A stretch of DNA of 64,000 nt from Aliikangiella maris (GCF_040719265.1 NZ_JBFDAH010000015.1:1-64000), one strand, 5' to 3'; shown: positions 36,359 through 46,352, counted from the first letter of the stretch. Program-made: numbers and translations. The notes: generated from the letters alone by a model not told the origin.

Positions 36359-39300
36359 ATGTCTCAACAAAATCAGAAACCTTATCAATCCAAAAACAAG
36401 ATCAGAATTGTTACCGCCGCCTCATTATTTGATGGACATGATGCAGCGATTAATATTATGCGTCGTATTATTCAATCAAGCGGCTGTGAAGTTATCCATT
36501 TAGGCCATAACCGTAGCGTTCAAGAAGTTGTTGAGTGCGCCATACAAGAAGATGTACAAGCCATCGCAATGACCTCTTATCAGGGCGGACATGTTGAATA
36601 TTTAAAATATATGGTGGACTTACTCAACGAACGAGGCTGTGGCCATATCCGTGTTTTTGCCGGTGGTGGAGGTGTTATTTTGCCAGAAGAAATTGAGCAG
36701 TTACATGCGCATGGCGTTGCTAGAGTATATTCACCCGATGACGGACGAGAAATGGGATTACAAGGAATGATTAACGATTTAATCGAAAAGTCAGACTTTA
36801 CGACTGGCGAATCCCCCGTTGAAGCACTGCCTCAATATCAAAATCATAAACATATCGGTCAACTTATCTCTGCGGCCGAAAATTATTCAGAAAAAAATCA
36901 GGCATTACTTCAACAAATTCGTGAAGCCGCACAGCAGGCCAGTACTCCAGTATTAGGTATTACCGGTACAGGCGGAGCAGGCAAATCGTCTTTAGTCGAT
37001 GAATTGGTTAGACGCTTTTTACTGGATTTTGACGATAAAAATATTGCAATTATTTCCGTTGATCCATCAAAAAGAAAAACTGGCGGCGCTTTACTTGGCG
37101 ATAGAATTAGAATGAACTCTATTAATAATGACCGCGTTTATATGCGTTCATTAGCGACCCGGCAATCAAACCTCGCCTTATCACCACATATTCAAGATGC
37201 GGTTAATATTGTTAAAGCCGCAGGTTTTGATCTGGTCATTTTGGAAACTTCAGGCATCGGTCAGTCCGATACAGAAATCGAAGAGCACTCTGATGTTTCC
37301 ATGTATGTTATGACGCCAGAATATGGGGCCGCAACTCAACTTGAAAAAATTGATATGCTGGATTTTGCCGATATCATCGCTATCAATAAGTTTGATAAAC
37401 GCGGCGCGCTTGACGCACTGCGCGATGTTCAAAAACAATATCAGCGTAATCATAAGCGTTTTGACGAAGCAACCGATACAATGCCAGTTTACGGCACAAT
37501 TGCCAGTCAGTTTAATGACCCAGGAACCAATCAGCTTTATCGTAATTTAATGCTATTAATTAATGATAAAACCAGTCTCGATTTACAAACTCAATTTGAA
37601 TCTGACGAAACCATTTCCGAAAAGATTTATATTATTCCGCCCAAACGCATACGCTATTTGGCCGAAATAGCAGAAAACAATCGTCATTATGATAGTTGGG
37701 TCAATCAGCAAGCAGAACAAGCACAAAAAGTGCAAGGCATTGTTGAAACGCTAGCGCTATGCGATGACGAACAGCTAAGACAAAATCTTGAAGTATTACG
37801 GCAACAAGTCGAACTCAAACTAGACCGCGAAAATAGTCTGCTCCTTGAACAATGGGATGAAGAGGCTTCACAATACCAGCAACCTGAATTTGTTTATCAA
37901 GTACGCAATAAAGATATCAAAGTAAGTACTTATACTCACTCATTATCAAATCAGCCTATCCCCAAAATATCGGTTCCCAAATATCGCAGTTGGGGTGATC
38001 GGCTAAAATGGAAATTGCAAGAAAACTATCCGGGACAATTTCCTTATACGGCAGGTGTATTTCCATTTAAGCGTGAAGGAGAAGACCCAACACGAATGTT
38101 TGCCGGAGAAGGAGGCCCGGAAAGAACCAATCGCCGTTTTCATTATGTTTCTAAAGGTATGCCCGCCGCACGACTTTCAACAGCCTTCGACTCGGTTACT
38201 TTGTATGGAGACGATCCTGACTATCGGCCAGATATTTACGGTAAAATTGGAAACTCTGGTGTTTCCATCTGTTGCCTTGATGACGCTAAAAAGCTTTATT
38301 CTGGCTTTCGTTTAACGGCACCGACCACATCGGTATCGATGACCATCAATGGCCCTGCCCCAATTTTAGTTGGCTTTTTTATGAATGCGGCTATCGATCA
38401 GGAGTGTGAAATTTATATCAAGGAAAATGGATTAGAAAGTGACGTCAGACAAAAAATAGCTGAAATTTTTGCCGCTAAAAATCTCCCTGTTCCCGTTTAC
38501 CAAGGTGAAATTCCAGACGGTAACGATGGATTGGGATTAATGTTACTTGGCGTCAGTGGTGATCAGGTATTACCCGCAGAAACTTATCAAAAAATCAAAG
38601 CCGAAACGATTCAAAAAGTTCGTGGTACCGTACAAGCAGACATCTTAAAAGAAGATCAAGCACAAAATACCTGTATTTTTTCGACAGAATTTGCATTGCG
38701 CTTAATGGGAGATGTTCAGGAATATTTTATTAACAATGATATTCGTAACTTCTACTCGGTTTCAATTTCAGGCTATCACATCGCTGAGGCAGGCGCTAAC
38801 CCGATTTCGCAACTGGCATTTACACTTGCCAATGGATTTACCTTCGTTGAATATTATCTTGCACGGGGCATGGATATTGACAAATTTGCACCAAACTTCA
38901 GTTATTTCTTTTCAAATGGTGTTGACCCCGAATACGCAGTGATTGGCCGAGTGGCTCGACGTATCTGGGCAAAAGCATTAAAGCATAAATATCATGCCAG
39001 CCCACGCGCGCAAATGCTCAAGTACCACATTCAAACTTCTGGTCGCTCATTGCATGCGCAAGAAATTGACTTTAATGATATTCGTACTACCTTACAAGCG
39101 CTTTATGCCATTTATGATAACTGTAACTCACTACATACTAATGCTTATGACGAGGCGATCACAACACCAACAGAAGCATCAGTCAGACGAGCGATGGCGA
39201 TTCAATTAATTATTAATCGCGAGCTCGGACTCAATAAAAATCAAAATCCCCTGCAAGGTTCATTTATCATTGAAGAGCTAACCGATTTGGTAGAAGAAGC

Positions 39301-39721
39301 GGTGCTACTCGAATTTGAGCGAATCAGTGAGCGAGGTGGCGTTTTAGGAGCAATGGAGACCATGTATCAACGCTCAAAGATACAAGAAGAATCCATGCAC
39401 TATGAAATGCTTAAACATACTGGTGAATACCCAATTATTGGCGTTAATACATTCTTATCATCAGAAGGCTCACCTACGGTTATTCCTGGTGAAGTTATCC
39501 GTTCAACTCAAGAAGAAAAGGACTATCAGATTGAAATGCTAACCCGATTGAAACAATGCTATGAGGTGCAAATTCAGCAACAAACTCAAGCCATTCAAGA
39601 GGCGGCTTTACAAAATCAGAATATTTTTGAAGTTTTGATGGAAGCAACAAAGTATTGTTCGCTTGGTACTATTTCTCAAACACTCTACCAGGTTGGTGGG
39701 CAATATCGCCGCAACATGTAA
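36359..39721 (+). CDS. icmF: fused isobutyryl-CoA mutase IcmF (B12-dependent)
   Basis: Interconverts isobutyryl-CoA and n-butyryl-CoA with adenosylcobalamin. ATG 36359 (after AAGG) is preferred over 36311, giving 1,120 residues. Domain order is that of IcmF: a cobalamin-binding domain first (~12-150: SLFDGHDAAINIMRR, HLGHNRSVQEVV, AGGGGVILPEEI), then a MeaB-like GTPase chaperone (~195-420: GITGTGGAGKSSLVDEL P-loop, SVDPSKRKTGGALLGDRIRM, NKFDKRGALDAL), a linker, and the mutase barrel (~540-1100: AGEGGPERTNRRFHYVSKG, SGYHIAEAGANP, PLQGSFIIEELTDLVEEAVL). The G-protein repairs and loads the cofactor. The cobalamin salvage genes 14-24 kb away could supply its B12. A terminator follows. Confidence 0.94.
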   Translation: MSQQNQKPYQSKNKIRIVTAASLFDGHDAAINIMRRIIQSSGCEVIHLGHNRSVQEVVECAIQEDVQAIAMTSYQGGHVEYLKYMVDLLNERGCGHIRVFAGGGGVILPEEIEQLHAHGVARVYSPDDGREMGLQGMINDLIEKSDFTTGESPVEALPQYQNHKHIGQLISAAENYSEKNQALLQQIREAAQQASTPVLGITGTGGAGKSSLVDELVRRFLLDFDDKNIAIISVDPSKRKTGGALLGDRIRMNSINNDRVYMRSLATRQSNLALSPHIQDAVNIVKAAGFDLVILETSGIGQSDTEIEEHSDVSMYVMTPEYGAATQLEKIDMLDFADIIAINKFDKRGALDALRDVQKQYQRNHKRFDEATDTMPVYGTIASQFNDPGTNQLYRNLMLLINDKTSLDLQTQFESDETISEKIYIIPPKRIRYLAEIAENNRHYDSWVNQQAEQAQKVQGIVETLALCDDEQLRQNLEVLRQQVELKLDRENSLLLEQWDEEASQYQQPEFVYQVRNKDIKVSTYTHSLSNQPIPKISVPKYRSWGDRLKWKLQENYPGQFPYTAGVFPFKREGEDPTRMFAGEGGPERTNRRFHYVSKGMPAARLSTAFDSVTLYGDDPDYRPDIYGKIGNSGVSICCLDDAKKLYSGFRLTAPTTSVSMTINGPAPILVGFFMNAAIDQECEIYIKENGLESDVRQKIAEIFAAKNLPVPVYQGEIPDGNDGLGLMLLGVSGDQVLPAETYQKIKAETIQKVRGTVQADILKEDQAQNTCIFSTEFALRLMGDVQEYFINNDIRNFYSVSISGYHIAEAGANPISQLAFTLANGFTFVEYYLARGMDIDKFAPNFSYFFSNGVDPEYAVIGRVARRIWAKALKHKYHASPRAQMLKYHIQTSGRSLHAQEIDFNDIRTTLQALYAIYDNCNSLHTNAYDEAITTPTEASVRRAMAIQLIINRELGLNKNQNPLQGSFIIEELTDLVEEAVLLEFERISERGGVLGAMETMYQRSKIQEESMHYEMLKHTGEYPIIGVNTFLSSEGSPTVIPGEVIRSTQEEKDYQIEMLTRLKQCYEVQIQQQTQAIQEAALQNQNIFEVLMEATKYCSLGTISQTLYQVGGQYRRNM

Positions 39722-39734
39722 TCGTAAGACCCTC

Positions 39735-39764
39735 AAAAATCCCGTAAATTTTCGGGATTTTTTT
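39735..39764 (+). terminator. terminator of icmF
   Basis: AAAAATCCCG and CGGGATTTTT pair over 10 bp around an 8-base loop, with more T after the stem; it starts 14 bp past the icmF stop. Confidence 0.85.
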
Positions 39765-39817
39765 CTCTCACAAATTTTTCATTAGTTAGGCAAACAATTT
39801 CTTCAACTTAAAACGGC

Positions 39818-40516
39818 TCAAGTAAAAAGGTGAACAGAGTCTAAAATTTCACTCTCTGTTAAATAGCTATGGTTCATCCAGAGCAATGATGCAGGATCAT
39901 GACATTCAACATTGTAAATAAATCGAAACTGCAAAAAATAAAACTTATCAATTGGCAAGCAATAGATCCGATTTTGATAACCTTCTTTACCAGGTCGAAT
40001 ATTGGCAGTATAAAATACAAATTGATGCTGCTTAAATGCAAGCAATCGATACCCACTTAATGGCTCAAATTTTAAAGCATGGTCTTCATGGTTTATTTGA
40101 CTATTAAAACCATAATAACTACCCGAGTTATCATATCCAGGCGCATTAAAGTGATGCTCATATTCACTTAACAAATAAAATCCTAATTGATTTAAGCGCA
40201 ATATTGGTTGATTCAAAACAGTACGTTTTAACTCAACAGACAACATTAATTGTCCAAGAAAACCTGATTGCGTTGCCGAATAATAATCCCAGAAAAACTC
40301 CGCAACAGGAACAAATCGGTGTTGTAGATATTGGGTTAACTGAGATTCAAACCAACCGCGCTGATAAATTGGAAATTGCAATTCCACAGCATGAATTTTT
40401 TCAACTTTAATTTTTGGATACAAAAAATTTAATTGATATTTATCGAAGCTTGCAGATAATTCATGGCATCGAGCTAAATCAGGCCCGCCTTTAAAAGTTT
40501 CAATCGACTGAGTCAT
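39818..40516 (-). CDS. hypothetical protein
   Basis: About 232 residues from ATG 40516, chosen because GGGGAG lies 4 bases before it; the frame itself extends to 40579. There is no signal peptide, TM helix or recognised motif. The protein is rich in aromatic residues (FFWDYYSATQSGFLGQL, SGSYYGFNSQINHEDH, FYFLQFRFIYNVE), suggesting a compact beta-rich fold. It converges with icmF and has no close operon partner, so context gives no hint of function. Confidence 0.6.
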   Translation of the reverse strand: MTQSIETFKGGPDLARCHELSASFDKYQLNFLYPKIKVEKIHAVELQFPIYQRGWFESQLTQYLQHRFVPVAEFFWDYYSATQSGFLGQLMLSVELKRTVLNQPILRLNQLGFYLLSEYEHHFNAPGYDNSGSYYGFNSQINHEDHALKFEPLSGYRLLAFKQHQFVFYTANIRPGKEGYQNRIYCLPIDKFYFLQFRFIYNVECHDPASLLWMNHSYLTESEILDSVHLFT

Positions 40517-40941
40517 TTCTCTCCCCGGAAGATGACTAAATCTGATGAGATTGATTTCATTAAGAATTCCATCTGGCAATAACCAAATGATAACTTGATT
40601 TCTTATACGACGGCAATCAAAACAACCATCACAAATTATATGTTTATTGACTATTGTTACCGCAATTTAAAGTCACTAAAGTCGATAACGACTGAAACTT
40701 AAAATGAATAGTATTAAAAAACAGTTTAATTCAAGTTCATCAGCATAAATTAAATTTATTGCAGTCGATCGAGCATCAATGCCACAAAAAGCAGCGTAAC
40801 GAAAGCGGGCTAGTATAGTACAGCTTACCAAACCTGTAACCTGTAATTGATAACATTAAACATAACTAATTATTTGGTCTGACATTACGAAAATAAAATT
40901 GACCACGGAATACAAGCAGTCGATATTTCAACTCGTAAAAA
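40517..40941. other. gene-free stretch
   Basis: AT-rich DNA between the hypothetical gene and the 3' end of the MsbA-like gene. It should carry the promoter of the former. No hairpin terminator or RNA was recognised. Confidence 0.4.
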
Positions 40942-42702
40942 TTAATGATTAATAGCTTGGCCATGATATAGCTGAGAATAATATCCATTATTCAAGAGTA
41001 ATTCATGATGGCTGCCTTGTTCAACTATTGTCCCCGCATTCAGTACAATAATTCGGTCAACCATTTCAATTGCGGATAAACGATGAGCAATAACAATAAG
41101 CGTTTTGTTCCCTCTGAATTGATTTAAAGTACGTTTAATCATCTGTTCACTTTGATTATCCAGCGCAGAAGTTGCTTCATCAAGAATCATAATCGGTGCA
41201 TCTCGATAAATTGCCCGAGCAATCGCAATGCGTTGACGTTGTCCACCAGAAAGTTGACAGCCATTTTCACCAATTGGTGTATCTAATCCTTGCGCTAATG
41301 AATCTATTAGCTTACTTAACCCGGCAACAATTGCTGCATGTCTGATTTTTTCTGTGTGATAATAATTAATATTTCCATAAGCAATATTTTCGGCAATACT
41401 ACCATCAATCAGTTGAACCTGCTGAGAAACATAGGCAATACAACCTCGCAAAGAATTTAACGATAAACTGTTAATCTCATGGCCATCAATAAAAACATGA
41501 TTCACAGGGCAATCATAAAGCCTTAAAAGCAAATGAACCAGTGTCGATTTGCCACAGCCCGACTCTCCGACTAATGCCACTGACTCGCCGGGGTTAATCG
41601 ATAAGTTAATCGACTTTAACACATTTTTTTGATCATCTAGATAAGCAAAGTTCAGCTCATTCACCTGAATCTTCCCAAGAATTCCTTGAGGGTTTTTCAT
41701 CCCATAATCAGCTTCAACAGGATAATCAAGCACCTCAAATACACTTTGGGCGGCCGCTAATCCACGTTGCAGTTTTTCATTAATTTTTGAAAGTTGCTTT
41801 AGTGGTTTTAATAAGGAACCCATCGCTACAAGCGTTAAAGTAAATGCTCCTGTTGACAATTGATTAATAATTTCTGGCACACTGGCTAACCAAAGAATAA
41901 TGGCTGTTGCAACTGCAGCAATCATTTGAATAACAGGGTTACAGGCCGCAGTAATTAAAGTAAGCTTCATCGCACGCTGACGGCTTTTACGGTTCGCTTC
42001 AGAAAATCGAAACTGCTCATAATCTTGAGTTGTTAATGTTAAAATATCACGATGATTTCGCATGAGCTGTTCAGCAATGCGTGTGACCTCTCCCATACTA
42101 TCCTGCAAATTGCGACTCTTTTGTCTGAACTGAGATGACACTTGAGTCATAATAAAAGCAATTATCGGCCCAATTAAAAATAGTAAAACAGACAGTTGCC
42201 AACTGGCATAAAGCATTAAACCCAATAACACTAATAAGGTAATGGATTCGCGAATCAAAACAACCAAGGTGTCCGTGGTAGCTTGACTAATTTGCTCAAT
42301 ATCAAACGTTATTTTAGCAATTAAGCGCCCGCTTTTTTGCTGATCAAAATAAGCTTGAGGCAGCTGAATATAATGCTTAAATAAAGTTTGGCGCAATGTT
42401 TGAATAACACTTAAACTAATCCAGCCAGTTAAGTAATCAGCAACGAAGCTGGTTACGCCGCGCAAAAAGAATAATCCAATGAGAATAAAGCCGCCGGTAA
42501 CCAAATTTTTTCCATTACTAGCAGTAACCCCTTCATCAATTAAAGGTTTTATCAAATAAAGCATCCCGCCATCAATAAGACTAAAAGCGATTAATGCAAA
42601 AATCATTAAAGTAATAGCCGCTTTATAGCACACAAAATAGCACCATAGCCGCTTAACAACCTGCAAAGTCTGTGGTTCTAAAAATAACATACTTAACGCC
42701 AT
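40942..42702 (-). CDS. MsbA-like lipid ABC exporter (permease-ATPase fusion)
   Basis: A 586-residue half-transporter of the MsbA/lipid exporter type in the inner membrane. Six TM segments (residues ~20-320; IDGGMLYLIKPLIDEGV is typical of MsbA) precede the ATPase domain: Walker A ALVGESGCGKSTLV, Q-loop YVSQQVQLIDGSIAENI, ABC signature QLSGGQRQRIAIARA, Walker B PIMILDEATSALD and switch His IVIAHRLS. The start overlaps the last 10 bases of the acyltransferase gene, indicating translational coupling. With the acyltransferase and ACP just upstream it probably exports an acylated lipid; whether it is the cell's main MsbA or a paralogue in a specialised cluster cannot be decided here. Confidence 0.88.
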   Translation of the reverse strand: MALSMLFLEPQTLQVVKRLWCYFVCYKAAITLMIFALIAFSLIDGGMLYLIKPLIDEGVTASNGKNLVTGGFILIGLFFLRGVTSFVADYLTGWISLSVIQTLRQTLFKHYIQLPQAYFDQQKSGRLIAKITFDIEQISQATTDTLVVLIRESITLLVLLGLMLYASWQLSVLLFLIGPIIAFIMTQVSSQFRQKSRNLQDSMGEVTRIAEQLMRNHRDILTLTTQDYEQFRFSEANRKSRQRAMKLTLITAACNPVIQMIAAVATAIILWLASVPEIINQLSTGAFTLTLVAMGSLLKPLKQLSKINEKLQRGLAAAQSVFEVLDYPVEADYGMKNPQGILGKIQVNELNFAYLDDQKNVLKSINLSINPGESVALVGESGCGKSTLVHLLLRLYDCPVNHVFIDGHEINSLSLNSLRGCIAYVSQQVQLIDGSIAENIAYGNINYYHTEKIRHAAIVAGLSKLIDSLAQGLDTPIGENGCQLSGGQRQRIAIARAIYRDAPIMILDEATSALDNQSEQMIKRTLNQFRGNKTLIVIAHRLSAIEMVDRIIVLNAGTIVEQGSHHELLLNNGYYSQLYHGQAINH

Positions 42703-43508
42703 CGATTATATGACCAGTACCATTGCTCAGGATACTGTAAAATAATTTTTTCAAAGCGTTGGTACATTTGCTTTATTGCCTGTTCAATTTGGCTAATATC
42801 ACGAGCAAGGGGTTGTGCTTGCAACACCTCTAAAATCACCTGGTATTTTCCCTCGCCCTGCTTCACGGCGTACCCTAAGAGTAGCGGCACCTGTGCCATT
42901 GCAGAAATTAGCGCAACCCCGCTAGCCGCTCGAGTGGCTCGATTAAAAAACTCAATAGCGACATCTGTGGCATAATGATCGGCATGCAACGAAACGAGTT
43001 GTCCATTTTTTGCTTCACTGACCAATTGAAAAATAACATTTTTATCCGATTTATTAATACATCGAATACCAACGTCTTGATAGATTTGTATTGCCTGTGG
43101 ATAAAATTGAGGAATTTTTGACAAAGTGGTTGAACGTCCAGAAATTTTTTGAACTGCTAGTGGAACAACGTCATAACAGTTCATATGCAGTGTTGCAATT
43201 ACTGCACCGCGCTGCTGATGTATGATTTCGCTTACTTCAGATGAGCAGACTACTTCGACAGCCAACTCGTTCAACCAAAACATTTCTAAAACACCGTAAG
43301 CAATTTGTTGATATGATTTTATTGCCAATTGTTCAGCTTGTTGATGCACACTATCCGGCATCGCTTGTTGAATATTATTAACGGTGCGATTAAAAGTTTT
43401 GCCTGATCGCTTAAATATAAAACCAATGATTGATTGCGCAACTTGCATGCGTTTCGGTTCATTTAACCAATGGATAGTTTTGATAATTAATCGGATAAAA
43501 AAAGGCAT
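42693..43508 (-). CDS. LpxL/HtrB-family lysophospholipid or lipid A acyltransferase
   Basis: A 271-residue inner-membrane acyltransferase of the LpxL/LpxM superfamily, using acyl-ACP to acylate a lipid. The HX4D catalytic motif is visible in ATLHMNCYD (~residues 104-112) and the family's C-terminal signature in YPEQWYWSYNRW. An N-terminal hydrophobic/basic stretch (FFIRLIIKTIHWL) anchors it. It overlaps the MsbA-like exporter gene and follows an acyl carrier protein gene, together forming a small lipid modification and export cluster. It is shorter than E. coli LpxL (~306 residues), so the exact acceptor is uncertain. Confidence 0.8.
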   Translation of the reverse strand: MPFFIRLIIKTIHWLNEPKRMQVAQSIIGFIFKRSGKTFNRTVNNIQQAMPDSVHQQAEQLAIKSYQQIAYGVLEMFWLNELAVEVVCSSEVSEIIHQQRGAVIATLHMNCYDVVPLAVQKISGRSTTLSKIPQFYPQAIQIYQDVGIRCINKSDKNVIFQLVSEAKNGQLVSLHADHYATDVAIEFFNRATRAASGVALISAMAQVPLLLGYAVKQGEGKYQVILEVLQAQPLARDISQIEQAIKQMYQRFEKIILQYPEQWYWSYNRWR

Positions 43509-43634
43509 AATGTTTTCTTTTAAAAACTAACAACGATGATTATTCTTTATTGAAATTACTCGGCAACATTCATTACTACATTTATTATTACTTTCATCAG
43601 CACATTCATCACAATCAGTATTGCAAACTCAAAT

Positions 43635-43886
43635 TCAACAAAAATAACACTGTTTGTCATTTATCAGCTTTAACAACTTACCGACAGATTCAAAGTTTTC
43701 AGCTTCAACTTCATCATTGTCAAATACAATTTGAAACTGATTTTCTAACGCCAAAATTAACATCATGACAGCCATTGAATCGAGTTCGGGCAAGCTTCCC
43801 AATAAACTTGTCTCATCAGAAAAACTGTCGGTATTGATACTTAATATATCAGCCAGCACTTGATTGATTTGTGCTAAGGTTGCCAT
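43635..43886 (-). CDS. acyl carrier protein
   Basis: An 83-residue stand-alone acyl carrier protein starting at ATG 43886, two codons inside a frame opened by TTG. The phosphopantetheine attachment Ser lies in LPELDSMAVMML, a DSM variant of the usual DSL motif. The rest is acidic and helical as expected. It is not in a fab operon: it stands 126 bp upstream of the LpxL-like acyltransferase and the MsbA-like transporter, so it probably donates acyl chains to that cluster rather than to general fatty acid synthesis. Confidence 0.8.
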   Translation of the reverse strand: MATLAQINQVLADILSINTDSFSDETSLLGSLPELDSMAVMMLILALENQFQIVFDNDEVEAENFESVGKLLKLINDKQCYFC

Positions 43887-44127
43887 TAACAATTGACCTT
43901 GTTTTATTTTTTAATAAAACAATGGTAACCAAAACAAACCATAAAGACTGCTAGAAATTGTCTAAGCTTTGTTTGTCAAATGTATAGGATTGTAGAAAAG
44001 TCAAACGTGAAAAAGTAGCCAGGAACGACTCTAAGAAAGACGAGCGAGTAATGAAAAAGGGGCGCAATAACAGATATAATGAGCGTTATTATCAGACTCC
44101 CCTCACTTAATCATTAGATTAAATAGC

Positions 44128-44358
44128 CTAAGAGGATTTTCTTTTAAATTTTCGTGCGACAAATAAATCGGCTTTTTGTGCTGCGGCCGTCATCCACCTT
44201 TGAAATTGGCGTAGCCACTTTCTTGCCCAAGGATATTCTAATGCCAGTATGGCCAAACCAACCGGAATCAATAAAAATGCAGGCCCCGGAAGGATAAAAA
44301 GAACCACTCCAACTAACGTTATAAATAACCCGACAATGGTAATTATTATTTTTCGCAT
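44128..44358 (-). CDS. PGPGW-family small membrane protein
   Basis: A 76-residue inner-membrane protein starting at ATG 44358 (GGA about 8 bases upstream); the longer frame begins with TTG inside a palindrome and is unlikely. It has two TM segments and the family core FILPGPAFLLIPVGLAILAL followed by EYPWARKWL, the pattern of the PGPGW transmembrane family. The tail is short and basic (ARKFKRKSS). Function of the family is unknown. It lies between the ACP cluster and the AI-2E transporter on the same strand. Confidence 0.75.
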   Translation of the reverse strand: MRKIIITIVGLFITLVGVVLFILPGPAFLLIPVGLAILALEYPWARKWLRQFQRWMTAAAQKADLFVARKFKRKSS

Positions 44359-44398
44359 ATTACTATCCAGAATACTCTCATTGGCATTATCGATTAGC

Positions 44399-44423
44399 CC
44401 AAGTGATTGTAACAATCACTTGG
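44399..44423. promoter_or_regulatory. perfect 12-bp palindrome upstream of the PGPGW gene
   Basis: CCAAGTGATTGT and ACAATCACTTGG flank a single A. It stands about 40 bp before the PGPGW start codon and about 115 bp past the AI-2E gene's stop. It could be an operator or the stem of a terminator for the AI-2E gene; no T-run follows, so an operator seems slightly more likely. Confidence 0.4.
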
Positions 44424-44538
44424 CCAACTTGAAGTCGAGTTTATCTTGAAATTACATTGAAGTGTTTGTCTTTTTGTAACAACTGATGTGACATTGCAAC
44501 TAACAGACAGTCACAATTTTAATCGTGGATAATCACGG

Positions 44539-45567
44539 CTAATCTTCTGGCCCTAATAATATTCCCAGCCAGCGACTACTCTCATTTGCCTCTAATATTA
44601 TTTTAATTGTCATTGTTAATGGAATCGATAAAAACATACCTACTGATCCAAATATCCATCCCCAAAAGATTAAAGACATAAATACCACAAAAGTCGACAA
44701 GCCGAGCATTTTGCCCATAAACTTGGGTTCAAGGTAATTACCCACAAAGTTATTGACCGCAAAAAAGCTTATCGCAGTCCATAACATAGCCATTGGACCG
44801 AGTTGAATTAACGATAAAATCAAAGCTGGAATTGCCGCAATAATCGAACCAATATTTGGAATATAATTTAATAAAAATGCAAGCATTCCCCATAAAAATG
44901 GATAATCGACCCCTATGAATAAAAGCAATACTGAAACCAGCCCACCGGTTAATAAACTAGAAGCAGTTTTGATTGCCAGATAATGCCGGATTTTTTCAAG
45001 TATATTATTGATATGCACCATTTTATCATGGCTGTTTACAAAGGCTTTTTCAAACTTGGAAGGAAAGCTGGTGGTTTCAGCCAGAATAAAAATGACACTT
45101 AAAAATATGACAAAAAAATCACCAAAAATAACACCTAAACCACCAACCAGACGTGTAACCAACGACATTAAATCAGCTTTTTCAATCAAAGAGGAAATTT
45201 CCATACCTTGCGCAGGTATGCCAACTGAGATAAGCCACTGAGTCAAAGCTGTTAACTGTACTTTTAATTGCTGAACATATAAATCCTTGTTCATTTTAAA
45301 TGACTGTATCGAGTCACCGACCAATAAAACAACTAAATATACAAAAGCTAAAATAAACAGCAAAACTAAAACTATCGCGACACTACGCGGAATGTTTTTG
45401 CGTTCCATCCAGCGGATTGACGGTGTACAAACAACGGCAATAAACAGCGCCATCAAAAATTGTGCAATCAATGGTGCAGCAACTTTTAATCCAGCAATAA
45501 CAATTACCAGAGAGGCCATTGTAAGCAGTACGCCAGTTGCCGGAGAATTGTGAATATTATTAGTCAT
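44539..45567 (-). CDS. AI-2E family transporter (TqsA/PerM-like)
   Basis: A 342-residue polytopic inner-membrane protein of the AI-2E exporter family (formerly UPF0118), with about eight TM segments arranged as in the family: four N-terminal helices including VCTPSIRWMERKNIPRSVAI, a central soluble region (~95-160), then the conserved LWGMLAFLLNYIPNIGSIIAAIP and GNYLEPKFMGKMLGLS segments. Members export small signals or serve as Na+/H+ antiporters; the substrate here is unknown. It appears to be transcribed alone. Confidence 0.85.
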   Translation of the reverse strand: MTNNIHNSPATGVLLTMASLVIVIAGLKVAAPLIAQFLMALFIAVVCTPSIRWMERKNIPRSVAIVLVLLFILAFVYLVVLLVGDSIQSFKMNKDLYVQQLKVQLTALTQWLISVGIPAQGMEISSLIEKADLMSLVTRLVGGLGVIFGDFFVIFLSVIFILAETTSFPSKFEKAFVNSHDKMVHINNILEKIRHYLAIKTASSLLTGGLVSVLLLFIGVDYPFLWGMLAFLLNYIPNIGSIIAAIPALILSLIQLGPMAMLWTAISFFAVNNFVGNYLEPKFMGKMLGLSTFVVFMSLIFWGWIFGSVGMFLSIPLTMTIKIILEANESSRWLGILLGPED

Positions 45568-46051
45568 AAAGCTGTCTTAATAGTTGGTTGAAAGGCGATA
45601 TTTTTTTATATCGCCTTGTTGTATCGCAAAGTGTAGATGAATGTTGATTAAATATTGCGAGCTCATTTTGCCGCCAGCTAGAATATATAACATATTCTGA
45701 TTACAACTGCGATACTTGATTCAGATCAATATTTTTGAATGTGTTTTACTCGAATATAACGCCTTTGCGGCAGATTGTCGCATGCAATGATGAATAAGGA
45801 TATTGGGAATTTTGAGCATATAAATGAGCATATAAAGTAAAGCCATTCTCATTGAGCTTAAATATTCGCCTAGTTAATGCAAAATACTAATAAAACCAAT
45901 ATCAATAAAATTAGCACTTGGCGATATGGATATATAACAGAGATAAAATAAAGATAAAATAAAAACATCTTAGTAAGAGATTATTCGGAGGAAAACCAAT
46001 AATAAGAAGAAGAAAATAAAAATAATAATAACAGTCAATACCAACCGTCAG
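45568..46051. other. gene-free stretch
   Basis: AT-rich intergenic DNA upstream of the AI-2E gene on one side. It holds runs such as AAGATAAAATAAAGATAAAAT near 45940-45962. No gene or RNA was recognised. Confidence 0.4.
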
Positions 46052-46102
46052 GGTGCCATTTTTATCGATTTACTTAAATTATCCAGCGATAAAATTTGGC
46101 AC
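46052..46102. repeat. long imperfect inverted repeat in intergenic DNA
   Basis: GGTGCCATTTTTATCG (46052-46067) pairs with CGATAAAATTTGGCACC (46086-46102) apart from one extra base, with a ~18-base spacer. It could fold as a hairpin in RNA or be a MITE-like remnant. No family is recognised. Confidence 0.45.
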
Positions 46103-46320
46103 CGTATTTTCTTCTAATCACACACTCCTTTAGCCTTAAACGGATTTCTCTAATAATTTTTGCCCTACGAGAACAGCTTTTACTTCATACATTTAGTAGA
46201 TAACCTCAACTCTAATCAAGTCACATTTTTATCAAGAGCACTTGCTATCAGACAAGCGCACATCAGCTAACTAATCAATACGCCCTTGATATACTTATTC
46301 CTCTTTACCATACATCCTCA

Positions 46321-46352
46321 ATATAATACGTCCTTAATATAATACGTCCTTA
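46321..46352 (+). repeat. perfect tandem duplication of a 16-bp unit
   Basis: ATATAATACGTCCTTA occurs twice in direct succession, flanked by partial, diverged copies (TACATCCTCA before, ATACAAGG after). It lies about 190 bp upstream of the 46539 gene. Confidence 0.6.

Noticed and set aside
45287..45553. 88-codon plus-strand frame opposite the AI-2E transporter gene
   Set aside because: Thr/Ile/Asn-rich shadow of a membrane-protein gene; the minus-strand frame is clearly the real one.
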